This document shows, in pieces, positions 43,000 to 55,676 of a DNA stretch of 64,000 nucleotides (its first letter is position 1; each line of letters starts with the position of its first letter). Both the position numbers and the translations under genes were made by a program. The stretch lies in contig OY997588.1 in NCBI GenBank assembly GCA_963921825.1, positions 55,808,803 to 55,872,802 on the forward strand, given 5' to 3'. A model generated the notes under the pieces. That model did not search any database and was not told the origin of the DNA. It was given only the letters and a program-made list of their open reading frames with translations. This stretch comes from Erodium maritimum. Taxonomy: Eukaryota > Streptophyta > Magnoliopsida > Geraniales > Geraniaceae.

Positions 43000-43858
43000 A
43001 GTTAGAACCGAGTTTGGAAAACAGGTCTGCGCGAGTGTCACGGATCTGTGATGGACCAGAGAGATTTGGCGAATTTTAGGCCTTCGTAACGGCTCCGTGA
43101 CCCCAACCGTGACGGGGTCTGTCACGGATCCGTGATCCCTGTCTGTTCCACCTTCTTGTTTGTGCAGTTCGAGTATTGGTTTCCGTGGCGGTGTTCACGG
43201 TTTGTGTTGGTGGTAGAGGTTGAAATTTTCGGTGTTAAAGGATGAGGTCTTGGGTTCGAGACTCATCGATAACCTACGGTAGTGGTACAACGTCTCGGTG
43301 TGAGAGTCACGCCACGGACAGGGGTTAGGGTTGGTGCGCTGTGGCGCCACACAGACTAGTCTTCCCCTAGGTGAACGGGTGTTCGAGGTTTCACTCGCGT
43401 GAACGGGTGGTTTGAGGTTTCCTTCACGTGAGTGGGTTGTTTGAGGTTCCCTACATGATCTAGTAACTAGGGTATCAAGGGTGTGAGCAATAGTAGTTGC
43501 TAAATTGAGAACAAATCCCCGTTTCGAGGTTTCCCTTACATAAGAGGGTATTTGAGTTGTTAATGACTTGAGCAGTGTGACGGGTTAGTAATAGGTTTTG
43601 GGGTGGTGATTTTCCCTGGCTAGATTGGTAAGTCTTTGGTGCTTTACTAGTATGCCATAATCGAACGAGTGTCTGTGGAGGTGAGCATAACGCTCATCCC
43701 CTTTACTACTTTTCTCGCGAGGGACGAGTAGCGAACACTGGTTTGGTTGCGGAAAGTTATAAGTAAATGCATAGAGGACCGGGTGAGGGTTTGCGCTAGA
43801 CTTTACCAGAATAACTAATGGAGTGGTTTTTCGGCCTCTGCTTTGAGCGTCATCTCTG
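43000..43858. other. Non-gag spacer inside element B
   Basis: Gag should lie here but no gag motif is present. Instead there are a perfect 14-bp palindrome TCACGGATCCGTGA (43,122-43,135), a near copy (43,038-43,051), three degenerate 'TTTGAGGTTTCC' repeats (43,383-43,455), and a segment at 43,655-43,735 resembling the LTR hairpin region (GTGAGCATAACGCTCAT followed by a CT-rich stretch). It looks like foreign or relic LTR DNA that replaced gag. Confidence 0.6.
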
Positions 43859-45905
43859 TTGGATACCTGGCCGTCACACTCGTTTGTGTCGTCGAGTTGT
43901 GCTGAGAGGTTGGGGCTTAGTTTGGAGCCGATGAGTCCACCCCTGCGTCTGGACTCGCCGATTGGTGGTGGTGTGGTGTTGACTAGAGTCTGTCGTGCCT
44001 GCGAAGTCAGAGGAGCGAACCGACACGGGAGGTTCGAGAGAAGGCTCAAGAACCCTGAAGCTGAATCGAGTCCTCAACCCGAGGAGTCGGGTATGTTCGG
44101 AGTTGGTAGGCACGACGACGGTAGTGGAGCGAGGTTTTAGAGAGACTGCGAGAATCCGTGAGGATAGGAAGCAACTGAGCTTGTGCGTGTATCCGTGGAA
44201 AGGATACTTACGAAATGACAACCTTTGACGTAAACTTGGGAATGGATTGGCTGGCGAAGTACCGAGCCAATATCGACTGCTTTAGGCGACAAGTGACAGT
44301 GTCAGCAGGCAACACGAAGTTGTCGTGTGTGCTGGGTAGTAATAGTGGGGTTCTCCTGTCGGCATTATCCGCAGTGGAGGAAGTATCGGCCGTGCAGAGC
44401 CGAGAGTTACCGCGAAGGGTATGGGGGTTCCCAGAGGTGTTTCCTGAGGAGTTGAGCGGGTTGCCACCAGTTCGTGAGGTGGAGTTCACGATTGACCTGG
44501 TGCCAGGAACGGCAGCGCTATCGATGGCGCATTACAGGTTCGCGCCAGCCGAGTTGACCGAGCTGAAGAGTCAGCTCGAGGAACTTCGGGAGAAGGGGTT
44601 TATTTGTCCGAGCACATCGCCGTGGGGAGCGTCAACACTCGTCGCGAAGAAGAAGAGTGGAGAGCTTCGGATGTGCATGGACTACCGGAAACTGAACCGG
44701 GTTACGGTGAATGACCGATACCCGATGCCGAAAATTGACGACTTGTTCGACCAGTTGAGAGGGTCGACGTATTTCTCGAAGATCGACCTACGATCCGGAT
44801 AGTACCAGTTGCGAGTCTGAGAGGGGGACGTCGCAAGGACTGTATTCCGGACATGCTATGAGCATTACGAGTTCTGGGTGATGACTTTGAACTGCCGAAC
44901 GCACCTGCAGCGTTCATGGATCTGATGAACAGTATATTCCGGCCGTTCTTAAATCAGTTTGTGGTGGTGTTTTGTAGGCGACAAGGATCCGGGAGATAGT
45001 TTCCGGCGGTACTGACGCCGAGGGCCGGGATCATTGTACTAATTGGGAGTTACGGTATCGCGGAGGTTTGTACATATCGCGTGACAGCGGAGGCGACGAG
45101 CTGCGAGAGTCGCAGCTTTTGCGTCTAACAGTGCACGTGAATGGCACTAAGAGGAGCGCGACATCGGGTGGCATGATTAGTAGAGCGGGATGCGGAGAGC
45201 GGTCGTGGGATTAGTATCACGGTGCCTCACTCATCGGTAGGTGAGAGCCGAACATCAGCGTCCCGCTGGTATACTGCAACCACTGCGGGTTGCACAGTTG
45301 AAATGGGGGCACGTCATGATGGGTTTCGTGAACGGTTAGCCGAGTTCGCCTATAAAAACAGCCTTCAGGGCAGTATCATGATGGCACCGTTCGAAGCGTT
45401 GTATGGTAGGCCGGGTCGATCGCCCATGTGCTGGGCAGAACTGAGGAATAAGAGTTTACTAGGTCTAGAACTGGACCGAGAGACAGCTGAGTCGGTCGTG
45501 CCGAAGCATGAGCGGTTGAAGACCGCGCAGAGTCAACAGGAGCTATGCTGACAGACGGCGCCGACCTCTCGAGTCAGCAGTCGGTGGTCATGTATCCCTA
45601 GAGATGAGTCCGACGGGTGGACTGGTGTGTTTCAACCGCGGCGGAGGCGGGTTATCCCCGCGGTGTATCGGGCCTTTCGAGGTCTTGAGTACGTCTTTGA
45701 GTGGGGGGATTTCGAGGTAACGGGTGATGTCCCGTATGAGGAGAAATCGATGTGGGAAAGGGATCCACGAGAGTAGGTCCTGCGCGGAAGGGTCATCCGC
45801 TTAGAACTGGTATTGTGGCGACACCACGAGGCCGAGTCGACTTGGGAACGCGAGGACGAGGTTCGCGCGAAGTACCCGACCTGTTCGACTCCTGAAGTAC
45901 GTTGT
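43859..45905 (+). pseudogene. pol: Pol remnant of element B
   Basis: A protease fragment ([19 protein letters not shown], 43,871 on) lacks a clear DTGA. A 195-codon open piece (44,215-44,802) covers the protease end and RT fingers ([19 protein letters not shown] to KIDLRSG), ending in TAG. A short piece (44,915-44,975) reads [11 protein letters not shown]...FVVVF and then breaks exactly where VDD should follow. All RNase H is missing. Text resumes with the integrase N-terminus (LRYRGGLYI, about 45,050) and LAEFAYKNS...ALYGRPGRSP (45,338-45,450). The chromodomain tail is scrambled up to the purine tract. Confidence 0.85.
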
Positions 45906-45927
45906 TTTAAATTTCGCGGACGAAATT

Positions 45928-45945
45928 CTTCTAAGGGGGGTAGAT
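45928..45945 (+). other. Polypurine tract of element B
   Basis: TTCTAAGGGGGGTAGAT precedes the 3' LTR's TGTAATAACC, preceded by CGCGGACGAAA as in element A. Confidence 0.9.
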
Positions 45946-48900
45946 TGTAATAACCACTCCCGGTCAACGCCAGTCAAACCTGCGAAAAACGGAAAAATTT
46001 AAAATTTTTGGTCAGGCACTTAATTAAACCTAAAATTGACTCCGAGGGTAATACCCGACGTAAGTTGACCCCGATATCGACCAAAGTGAGTTCCGGGGGA
46101 CTCAGGGCAACTCTCTGACCAATTTGGGAAATGTTGACTTTTTGCTGGAAAAGTCAACCGAGCGACGTTTTGGTCCATTCGAGGACCGTTTGGGATCCAA
46201 AAAGCTTAGCCGTCGTCGCGGCGGTCTTAGTTGAGCCGTTTCCTTGTAGCCCGTCAAGTTTCGTAATTTCTTGGAAAAAGTGCCCGTTGGGGGCCTGAAA
46301 CAGCTGAATTTCGCGAATCTGACAAAAAATATCTAGGAGATATTTTCCCAAAAAGGTGTGGGACACACATGACACATGTCATGAATGTGGTGGAAGGAAA
46401 GAGGGAGGACAACTTTACCCTTGACTTTAAAGAAAAGGCAATGAAAATGGGGGTATTTTGGTCTTCTTGATGTGTGGTTAGTGTTTTTGAACAAAACAAA
46501 AGATGAGAGACATGTGATGGTCGGCCATAGTGTAGAAAATAAGACTTTTTAGAGAGAGAAAGAAGTTAGAAGGAAGAGAGAAGGAGGAGAGAAAAAGAGA
46601 AGAGGCTTGGGGGATATGTGACGTTTCTCGTTCATATGACCGGTGGATCGTCTCAACGATAGAAGAATCGAGTTCACACCGTCATTCTTTACGGTGAGCA
46701 CCTAACCGATTTTCGTTTTGTTAAGTTCGAATTTTAGGGTTTGAGTTTTAACGATTCAAATATGGTTGGGTTTTGGTTAGAATTGGTTTAAAGATGAATG
46801 GTTGAGGTTTGGGGTTCGTTAGGAACGTTTTAGGGCAAAAAGGGAATTTTGCCATTTTGGCCATGTGGGGCCCACGTTCTCGGGTGCTCGGGTGCTCGGG
46901 TGGTTTAGAACGTTCCCCGGATCATTTATCCATAACCGAATCGAAATTTGGAATTAAATTGGAAAAGTGTATTTATCGGGTTTAGAAACTTTAAACGTTA
47001 ATTAAATGAATCGGAAGTCGGAATTCGATCCCGTCGAGTGCCTAAGAACCCTTGAATTATTCTAAGACCGTAGAAACAAAATCGGGAATTTTCGGAGCCC
47101 CGGAAGGGCGTTTTCAAAACCCGGGCAGATTCGCCATGTCGGGCGAATCGGGCCTTTCCGGGTCCCATATCGACAATGTCGAGTAATCGGGAAGTTTGGG
47201 AGTGATCGACATTGTCGGGGTTACTTTTTTCCGTCAGGTTTATTTAAATTCAGTTTATGCCTGCAAGCTTAAAAGCGTTTAAAATTGTGTTCTTTTAGAT
47301 CGTGCCGCTGACAGAGGAAAGGGAAAGCTAGGCGAGTGACCGAGATCACGCCAGAGCTTGATTGTGCACTTTTGGAGAAAGCATACGAGGTAGGGAAAAG
47401 TAGCCGGATCTCGGCCCTGACTAGGGAAAATTAACAGTAGAATTGCATGTGACACCGGGGTGTCGTGGGTTAAGTAGGTTTATCGAATATTAGAAAGGCA
47501 TGATACGGGAACGTAGCGAATATTGGAAATGCATGTGACACTTAGTAGTGTCGTAGGAGAAGAGAACTTAGTGTTATTAGAATTACTGGAGGCATATGAC
47601 CATGGCCGAAGGTTGATTGCGAACTTATCGAGATTAGGAGTACTGGAGGCATATGACCATGCTCGGAGGTTGTTTGTGAAACTGTTGATATTAGGACTGT
47701 TGGAGGCATTGGTTATGCCGGAGGTTGATTGTGTATTTTGTGTCCTGGATGGCCATGAGAGCCTGTGTTTTACTGTTGTGTCTTGGGTGGCCATGAGAGC
47801 CCGTGTTTTACTGTTGTGTCTGGGTGGCCATGAGTGCCCGTGGGGGTTGATTGAACACATGTCTTTACTGTTGTGTGTCTTGGGTGGCCGTGAGTGCCGT
47901 GGGGTTGTTGAGCCTGTGAGTTACTGTTGGTGTGTCTTGGGTGGCCGTGAGTGCCGTGGGGTTGTTGAGCCCGCGAGTTACTGTTGGAGTGTCTTGGGTG
48001 GCCATGAGTGTCGTGGGGTTGTTGAGCCCGTGAGTTACTGTTGGTGTGTCTTGGGTGGCCGTGAGTGCCTGTGGGGTTGTTGAGCCCGTGAGTTATGGTT
48101 GGTGTGTCTTGGGAGGCCGTGAGTGCCCGTGGGGTTGTTGAGCCCGTGAGTTATGGTTGGTGTGTCTTGGGAGGCCGTGAGTGCCCGTGGGGTTGTTGAG
48201 CCCGTGAGTTATGGTTGGTGTGTCTTGGGAGGCCGTGAGTGCCCGTGGGGTTGTTGAATCCGTGTTTTACTGTTGGTGTCTTGGGTGGCCATGAGTGCCT
48301 GTGGAGTGTTGAACCTGTGTTGTTGCTGCTTGTTGAACTTTGCTTGTGATTGTGATTGTGCTTGCCCGAGGTTAGTGACCCGACTGTGTGTCGGGAAGTG
48401 GTGTGGAATTTGGCTGGCTTACCTGACAGGGATCGGTAAGTTGCGAGCGTTCTTTGGCTGGCCTGACCGAGTTCGAGTCTCGGGAGGTTGCGAGCGTTCT
48501 TTGGCTGGCTTGACCGAGTTCGAGTCGCGGGAAGTTGCGAGCGTTCTTTGGCTAGCCTGACCGAGTTCGAGTCTCGGGAGGTTGTGAGCGTTTTTAGGCG
48601 ATGAGAGGGCAGCTCCCCTTCCGACTAGCTATCGGAAAAGCACCGTTGTATATATCGCCAACAGGTCGACCGCCTGGAGCCTGACAGGGATCGGCAAAGC
48701 GCGTGGGGCAGGCTCGAGCCCAGCCGGTTAGCAACCGGCAATGAGCAGCTGACAAGAGTGCGATCTTTTGTGATCTTGTTTGGTGTGCGATCCTTTGTGA
48801 TCTTGGGTGTTGCGTGGTGGTCTGTCGTGTCTTTAGAGGAGGTCATCGATCGTTGTGTCGGGTCTACCTTAAGTGTCCGAGTGTTGAGTCCGCTGAGGAA

Positions 48901-49308
48901 AGTATCAGTGTGTGGGTGTCGGTCGGGTTACTTGAGTTGGGGATGGTGTTCCCGGTGTTGAGTTTGTTGTTGGTGTTACCGGCATTGTCTGCTAATTATG
49001 CCGTAGTCAGTCTGTTATCCGTGGTTGTGAGCGAACGCTCACCCCTAGCTGCTTTTCTTACAGGTACCGGTCGCAGGTTGGACTAGGTGAGCTTCCGAAG
49101 CTTGAAGAGCTGGGAGCGGGATTCTGGGTTTATTTTGAGTCTAGCGACGGATACCACACTTTTGTCCACTTGTTGGGACGTGTTTTAAGTTGTAAATATT
49201 ATTTTGTTGAACAAACGGTGATCTTAAAGTGATTTAATGTAAAAGGTTTCAAAATATTTTATCGTTTTAAAAGTTCACGTCCTGAGTTCGGTTTACTGAA
49301 ATTGGGGC
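45946..49308 (+). repeat. 3' LTR of element B (about 3,363 bp)
   Basis: The start is TGTAATAACCACTCCC and the end is truncated at GGGGC. It keeps the 410-bp stretch missing from the 5' LTR and has an expanded minisatellite. The 600-bp length gap between the two LTRs is due to these two changes. Confidence 0.9.
47870..48290. repeat. 57-59-bp minisatellite, 3' LTR of B (expanded)
   Basis: About seven copies. Early copies are 57 bp and in frame, giving a 186-codon open frame (47,523-48,083) that is only repeat translation. Later copies carry GTGCCCGTGG and shift frame. Confidence 0.9.
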
Positions 49309-50004
49309 ATGTGGCAGATTGAGTGTGTGTTGGGACATTTCCAAAAGGATTCGTCCTCTACCGGTATCCATACCAACAAGATACCCCAAATCGTTTGTGA
49401 GCTAGTACAAAGGAAAAAAACTTCTTTCTCCCTTTCTCTCTAACTCGTTTCCCTCTCTATTCTTTGAGAACCATTCTCAACACTTTGAAAAAAATATGAT
49501 TTTTTCTCTCTGTCTCTCTTTCATGCTTATATGTCCCAATATGACCACACTAATTTATTTGGAAAAACCCAACTCTAAGACTTCCAAGTTTGACAAATGT
49601 CTTACTTTGGTTTTGCATGCTTACTATTCCTCGACATGACTCCACTATGTCATTTTTGTACGAAATATAGGGTTAGTATATTGACAATAAACAAATTCAA
49701 ATAAACGAAATAATTACGAAACAAGAAATAAGAAATAACCTTCACCGAATCAGTTAGTTTACTAATTACGGATTAAGAAATTAGGGTTTAGTCGAGTCTA
49801 GGTACTCCAGTCTCCTTAAGACACTTGATTTCCCCGTATGGGCAGTGGTCTCCCAGGATACAATGACTAACATCAGAGAAATCAACAGGACTAAGGAAGA
49901 ATGAAAAACGTAATTGGGAGAGAAAGAGGTGGTTTTCAATCTATGGTTTTTTGATCTATGTGATATGTGTTTTTAAGTATATAGAAGATGACTTAGTAGG
50001 TTGG

Positions 50005-50012
50005 TATATATA
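50005..50012 (-). promoter_or_regulatory. TATA box of the split LTR
   Basis: TATATATA in a GGTATATATAGG context, about 180 bp inside the putative LTR start on the minus strand. Its spacing and quality make it a credible former LTR promoter. Activity is unknown. Confidence 0.4.
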
Positions 50013-50190
50013 GGCTCTCTAACGGGGATAAGAAGATAATTTTATGGGGTAGCTAATACCATAAAAGCCTCTCATTAAGAGGTAATGGCCAACCAACTAC
50101 ATAAATCACATTTAAAACCATAAAATTTATTTAATACCATAGATCACATTTAAAACAACAAAATCACATTTTAACCACATTTTTCCAACA

Positions 50191-50563
50191 ATTTCAAGTA
50201 TGCCTAACTCTTGGACTTTATTTTATAACAAGTGTCTCATTTTAAGATTAGTGATCATGCAAAAATACACTCTTTGAATTTCAAAAATTCAAGATATATT
50301 TTTGCATATTAATTGCCTAACATAATTTTCATTATATTTAGCAATTGAAAAACGAGTTTATGAATAAATAAATATTCTATCAAATATAATATATTATTTA
50401 ATTCACTTGAGAGACTTCAAAAGTCAAATTCGATTTTGGGCTCGTTGTTGTGTACGGCCCTGTAGGCTCATAACACGTGTTGACAGTGGGCCCGAAATCC
50501 CTATTTTGTCTACATGTCATAGTTGGTCTCTAGTAAGGCATTATGACTACCAAAACGTGTATG
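50191..50563. other. AT-rich stretch before element C
   Basis: No gene is seen. A CTAACA near 50,312 may be the end of the interrupted Copia LTR that starts at 38,819. The final 150 bp (ending AAACGTGTATG) abut element C directly. Confidence 0.35.
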
Positions 50564-51139
50564 TGTCACGTCCCAATTTCAGCGAGCCGAACTCGGGACG
50601 CGAACATTTTAAACATGAAACACTTAAAATCTGTTTTGAATAAAACTCTGATATTTCCATTTAGTTCGAAAAAATAATAATAGTATTCACAATACAAAAA
50701 CGTCCCAACAAGTGGACAAGGTACAACATCCGTCACTAGACTCAACAAACGTAAAGACCAGACCCCGCTCCAAGCTCCATGAACTTCAAGAGGTAACCTA
50801 ATCCGTCCGGTGATCAGTACATGTAGGAAAAGCAGCTAGGGGTGAGCGTTCGCTCACCTCCACGGATAACAGACTGACTATGGCATAATTAGTAGATAAA
50901 GCCAGTAACACTAAAACAAACCCAACACCGGGACTACAGTCCCCAACTCAAGTACCCAACTGACCCACAACCCGTTACTTTCCTCAACAGACTCAACACT
51001 CGATAACACAATGTAGACCCGACACAACTATCGACGACCTCCTCCAAGGACACGACAGAAAGACTACACAACGCCAAACAAGATCACAAAGGATCGCACA
51101 CCAGCTGCTCAGTAACCAATCTCAATCATGTCAGGGTTC

Positions 51140-51391
51140 GACCTATCGCAATTCCTCGACACGAAGTCGGATCAGGCTGTCGACCTTTCAAACTCGCAAT
51201 TCATCGACACTAAGTCGGATCAGGCTGTCGACCTTTCGAACTCGCAATTCATCGACACTAAGTCGGATCAGGCTGTCGACCTTTCGAACTCGCAATTCAT
51301 CGACACTAAGTCGGATCAGGCTGTCGACCTTTAGAACTCGCAATTCATCGACACTAAGTCGGATCAGGCTGTCGACCTTTAGAACTCGCAA
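51140..51391. repeat. 48-bp minisatellite in element C
   Basis: Five copies of the unit also seen at 17,935-18,126. The first copies keep TCG instead of TAG, giving a repetitive open frame (SQFIDTKSDQAVDL units, 51,128-51,334). Confidence 0.9.
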
Positions 51392-51649
51392 CTTCCGGTA
51401 ACTACAATCACAATCACAGGCAAGTTCAAACACACAAGCACTCAAGGCCACTCAAGACACCTCAACAATCAAGACTCGAGTTCAACAACCCCACTGGCAC
51501 TCACAGCCACTCCAGACACACCAACGGTCAAGACTCAGGTTCAACAACCCCACTGGCACTCACTACCACTCAAGACAGACCAACGATTAAGACTCGGGTT
51601 CAACACCCACACGGCACTCACTGCCACTCAAAACATCAACAGTAAGACA

Positions 51650-51882
51650 CGGGCACTCATGGCCACCCAAGACACCAATTTAAATACACGGGCTCTCATG
51701 GCCACCTAAGACACCAACAATTAAATACAGGCTCTCATGGCCACCCAAGACACCAACTTAAATACACGGGCTCTCAAGGCCAACCAAACTCAACAATAAA
51801 TAACACGGGCTCTCAAGGCCACCCAAACTCAACAACAAATAATACGGGCTCTCAAGGCCACCCAAACTCAACAATAAATAAC
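51650..51882. repeat. 39-bp minisatellite in element C
   Basis: About six copies of the GGGCTCTCA(A/T)GGCCACC unit with varying spacers. A second, related block lies at 53,379-53,880 in the duplicated part of the LTR. Confidence 0.85.
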
Positions 51883-54800
51883 GCACAACAACCTCCGGCA
51901 TACTCGATGCCTCCAACAGTCCTAAGATCACTAGTTTCACAGACAACCTCCGGGCATGGTCATATGCCTCCAGTAATTCAATTATCGCTAAGTTCTCTGT
52001 TCCTACGACACTACTAAGTGTCACATGCTTTTCTCTTAAACGCTACAATCCCGTATCATGCTTTTCTTATAATTAAAATAAACCTATTCAACCCACGACA
52101 CCCCGGTGTCACATGCAATTCTACTATTAACTTTCCCTAATCAGGGCCGAGATCCGGCTACTTTTCCCTACCTCGAATATAGCTCCAAAAGCGCTCCACT
52201 AAAACCCAAGATGATCCCAGTCACTCGCCGAGCTTCCCTTTGCCTCGGTCCGCAGCACGATCTAAAAGAACACAATTTCAAAGTACTTTTAAACTAGTAC
52301 GAATAACCCGAAAAACAATAAACTTAACGCCCAAACGTAACCCCGATAAAGCCGATCACTCCCAAACTTCCCAATTACTCGACATTGTCGATAAAGGACC
52401 CTTAAAGGCCCGATTCGCCCGACATGGCAAATCTTCCGGTTTTCAATAATTGCCTTCCGGGGCTCCAAAAGCCCCTGTTTTCGTTTCTACGGTCTTAGAA
52501 TATTTCAGGGACCCAACGCACTTGACGGAATCGAATTCCGACTTCTAAGTCAAATTATTAACGTTTAAAGTTTCTAAAACCCGTTAATTGCAACTTCTCC
52601 AATTTAATTCCAAATTTCGATTCGATTAAGGATAAATGGTCTGGGGGACGTTTTAAACCACCCGAACATTAAAACCCGAGCAACCGAGCACGTGGGCCCC
52701 ACCCAAAATACTTGGCCGAGACCCTAGGGTTCAAGGGGGGGCTCGGCCACCATGTGGTGGCTGGTGCCAGCTCCGGCCAGCCACCTCATGGCCGGCCGGC
52801 CACCACCCAGGTGGCCGGAGCTCCTCCCGAGCCTCCGGTCACCGGAAAACGTCATTCTTCACCTCCAACCACCTCCAAAACGTCTCCAACAAACCCTCAA
52901 ACACACTACAACCCTAACCCATAGTTTTATACAAAACCCTAACTTTCCAAAGTTAACAAGACGAAGATCGGGTTAGGTCTTACCAACGAGGAAGACGAGG
53001 GGAAGATGTTTTCTCCTTGCTTTGAATCGATCCAATGGTTGAATAATCTCCCAAACCCTAGCTTTTAACCTTCTATCTTCTTCTCCTTCTCTCTCTAACT
53101 CTCTTCTTCTTTTTCTAATTTAATTCAACTAACAACTAACTCTCCTTTCTCTCTCTTTTAACCCATAGTTTCGGCCAACACATCTCCTCCACACCTTTTC
53201 CCCCAAAACTAACACCACCACAATTAGGACAAGTGTCAAGGTGGGTCCCACACCCTTTGGAAAATATCTACTTGATATTTTCCAATCAGATTCGCGAAAA
53301 ACGGACGTTTCGGGCCCCGAACGGGCACTTTTCCCAAGAAAATACGAAACTTGGCGGGCTACAAGGAAACGACTCAACAGTCAAACACGGGCTCTCATGG
53401 CCACCCAAGACTCAACAGTCAAACACGGGCTCTCATGGCCACCCAAGACACACCAACAGTAACTCACGGGCTCAACAACCCCACGACACTCACGGCCACT
53501 CAAACCACCAACAGTAAAGACACGGGTTCACAACCCCACGGGCACACATGGCCACCCAAAACACCAAAGGTAAAGACACGGGTTCGACGACCCCACGGGC
53601 ACTCGTGGCCACCCAAAACTCAACAATAATACACGCTCGCAACTTACCGAGACTCTAACTCGTAAGCCAGCCAAAGAATGCTTGCAACCTCCCCCGAGAC
53701 TCTAACTCGGTCAGGCCAGCCAAAGACACCAACCTTAGTACACGGGCTCTCATGGCCACCCAAACACAAATAATAACACGGGCTCTCATGGCCACCCAAG
53801 ACGCAACAATAATAGCACGGGCTCTCAAGGCCACCCAAACATAAATAATAACACGGGCTCTCATGGCCACCTAAGACACCAAATAAACAAACAACCTCCG
53901 GCTTAACCCAAGCCTCTAATAGTCCTAATATCAACAGTTTCTCAATCAACCTCCGGGCAAGGTCATATGCCTCCAGTACTCCTAATAACGCTAAGTTCAC
54001 AAACAACCTCCGGGCATGGTCATATGCCTCCAGTAATTCTAATAACGCTAAGTTCTATGCTCCTACGACACTACTAAGTGTCACATGCTCTTCCAACAAT
54101 TGCTACGATCCCGTATCATGCTTTTCTAATATTTAAGTAAACATATTCAACCCACGACACCCCGGTGTCACATGCAATTCTACTATTAACTTTCCCCAGT
54201 CAGGGCCGAGATCCGGCTACTTTTCCCTACCTGGTGCGTGTTCTCCCAAAAGCCAAACCATGAGCTCCGGTGATGATATCAGTCACTCACCCAGCTTTCC
54301 CTTGCCTCGGTCCGTGGCACGATCTAAAAGAACACAAATTCAAGGCACTTAACAACCCGCAGGAATAAACTGAAAATCATTAAACTCGATGCCCAAACTT
54401 AACCCCGACAATGTCGATCACTCCCAAACTCCCCAATTACTCGACATTGTCGATAAGGGACCCGTAAAGGCCCGATTCGCCCGACATGGCGAATCTGCCC
54501 GGGTTTTGTAAATGCCCTTCCGGGGCTCCAAAAATTCCCGTTTTCGTTTCTACGGTCTTAGGATAATTCAAGGGTCCCAATGTACTTGCCCGAATCGAAT
54601 TCCGACTCCCGAGTCAATTAAATGACGTTTAAAGTTTCTAAACTCGATAAATTACAACTTCTCCAAATTAATTCCAATTTTCGATTTGGTTAAGGATAAA
54701 TGGTCCGGGGAACGTTTTAAACCACCCGAACGATGAAACCCGAGTACCCGAGCAAGTGGGCCCCACCAACCCACTTGGCCGAGAGCCCCTAGGGCTTAAA

Positions 54801-55676
54801 TGAGGCTCGGCCACCATGGTGATGGCCGGCCCGAGCTCCGGAAAGCCACCTCCTATGGTGGCCGGCCACCCCCCATGGTGGCCGGGGCTTCTCCCGAGCC
54901 CCCGGTCGCCGGAAAACGTCCAAACAAACCTCCAACACCTCCAAAACGTCTCCAACAATTACCCCAACATCAAAACCACCTCAAACTAATAGTTTTACAA
55001 AAACCTAACTTCCAAAAATTAATCAAAACGGGAATCGGTTCGGTGCTTACCCAAGAGGAGAACGAGGGGAACAAGATTGCTCCTTGCCTTGAGACGATCC
55101 AAAGGTTCGATAAACTCCAAACCCTAGCTTTCCCTCTTTTCTCTCTTCTTCTTCTTGTCCTTCTCTCTCCAAACACTCTCTTCCTTTCTATTTCAAACAA
55201 CTAACTTATTTTCAATTTTTTTTCTCCTTTAACCCTATAGGTCGGCCACACCATGTCCACACATAGTTCCCCCCCAAAACTAACACCACCACATAATGGA
55301 CAAGTGTCAAGGTGGGTCCCACACCTTTTGGAAAATATCTACTTGATATTTTCCAATCAGATTCGCGAAAAACGGACGTTTCGGGCCCCGAACTGGCACT
55401 TTTCCCAAGAATTTACGAAACTTGACGGGCTACAAGGAAACGGCTCAACTAAGACCGCTGCGATGACGGCTAAGCTTTTTGGATCCAAAACGGTCCTCGA
55501 ATGGACCAAAACGTCGCTCGGTTGACTTTTCCAGCGAAAAGTCAACATTTCCCAAATTGATCACAAAGTTGCCCTGAGTCCCCTGGAACTCATTTTGGTC
55601 GATAACGGGGTCAACTTAAGTCCGGTATGACCCTCGGGGTCAATTTAGGTTAAGTTTAGTGACTGTCTTAAAAAAT

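Larger units (their letters stand above)
39569..49308 (+). mobile_element. Ty3 chromovirus of family A, defective (element B)
   Basis: The plus-strand order is 5' LTR, primer site, leader, unrelated 0.85-kb spacer in place of gag, protease/RT fragment, deletion, integrase fragment, purine tract, 3' LTR. LTR ends match family A (TGTAATTACCACTCCCGG...GGGGCGTGACA). The left flank is GATGT. At the right the LTR ends early (GGGGC) and is followed by ATGT, as if 7 bp were lost across the junction. Internal length is 3.6 kb, against 5.5 kb in A. It cannot be autonomous. Confidence 0.9.
39258..50190 (-). repeat. Probable Copia-type LTR split by element B
   Basis: Left piece 39,258-39,568 begins TGTTGGAATTTTAGGGAGC. 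Right piece 49,309-50,190 ends CATTTTTCCAACA. The ends pair as TGTTGGAA/TTCCAACA, giving about 1.19 kb without element B. Read on the minus strand, a TATA box (CCTATATATACC around 50,005-50,012) lies 180 bp from the start, as expected for U3. No matching target duplication is seen at the outer edges, so it may be part of a larger broken element rather than a solo LTR. Confidence 0.45.

Noticed and set aside
47523-48083. 186-codon ORF in the 3' LTR of element B as a real Cys-rich gene
   Set aside because: It is the translation of a 57-bp minisatellite with variable copy number. The equivalent in the 5' LTR is shorter and frame-broken.
51128-51451. Repeat protein of SQFIDTKSDQAVDL units on either strand
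   Set aside because: It is a 48-bp minisatellite whose frame is closed in element A and whose block is absent from A's 5' LTR.
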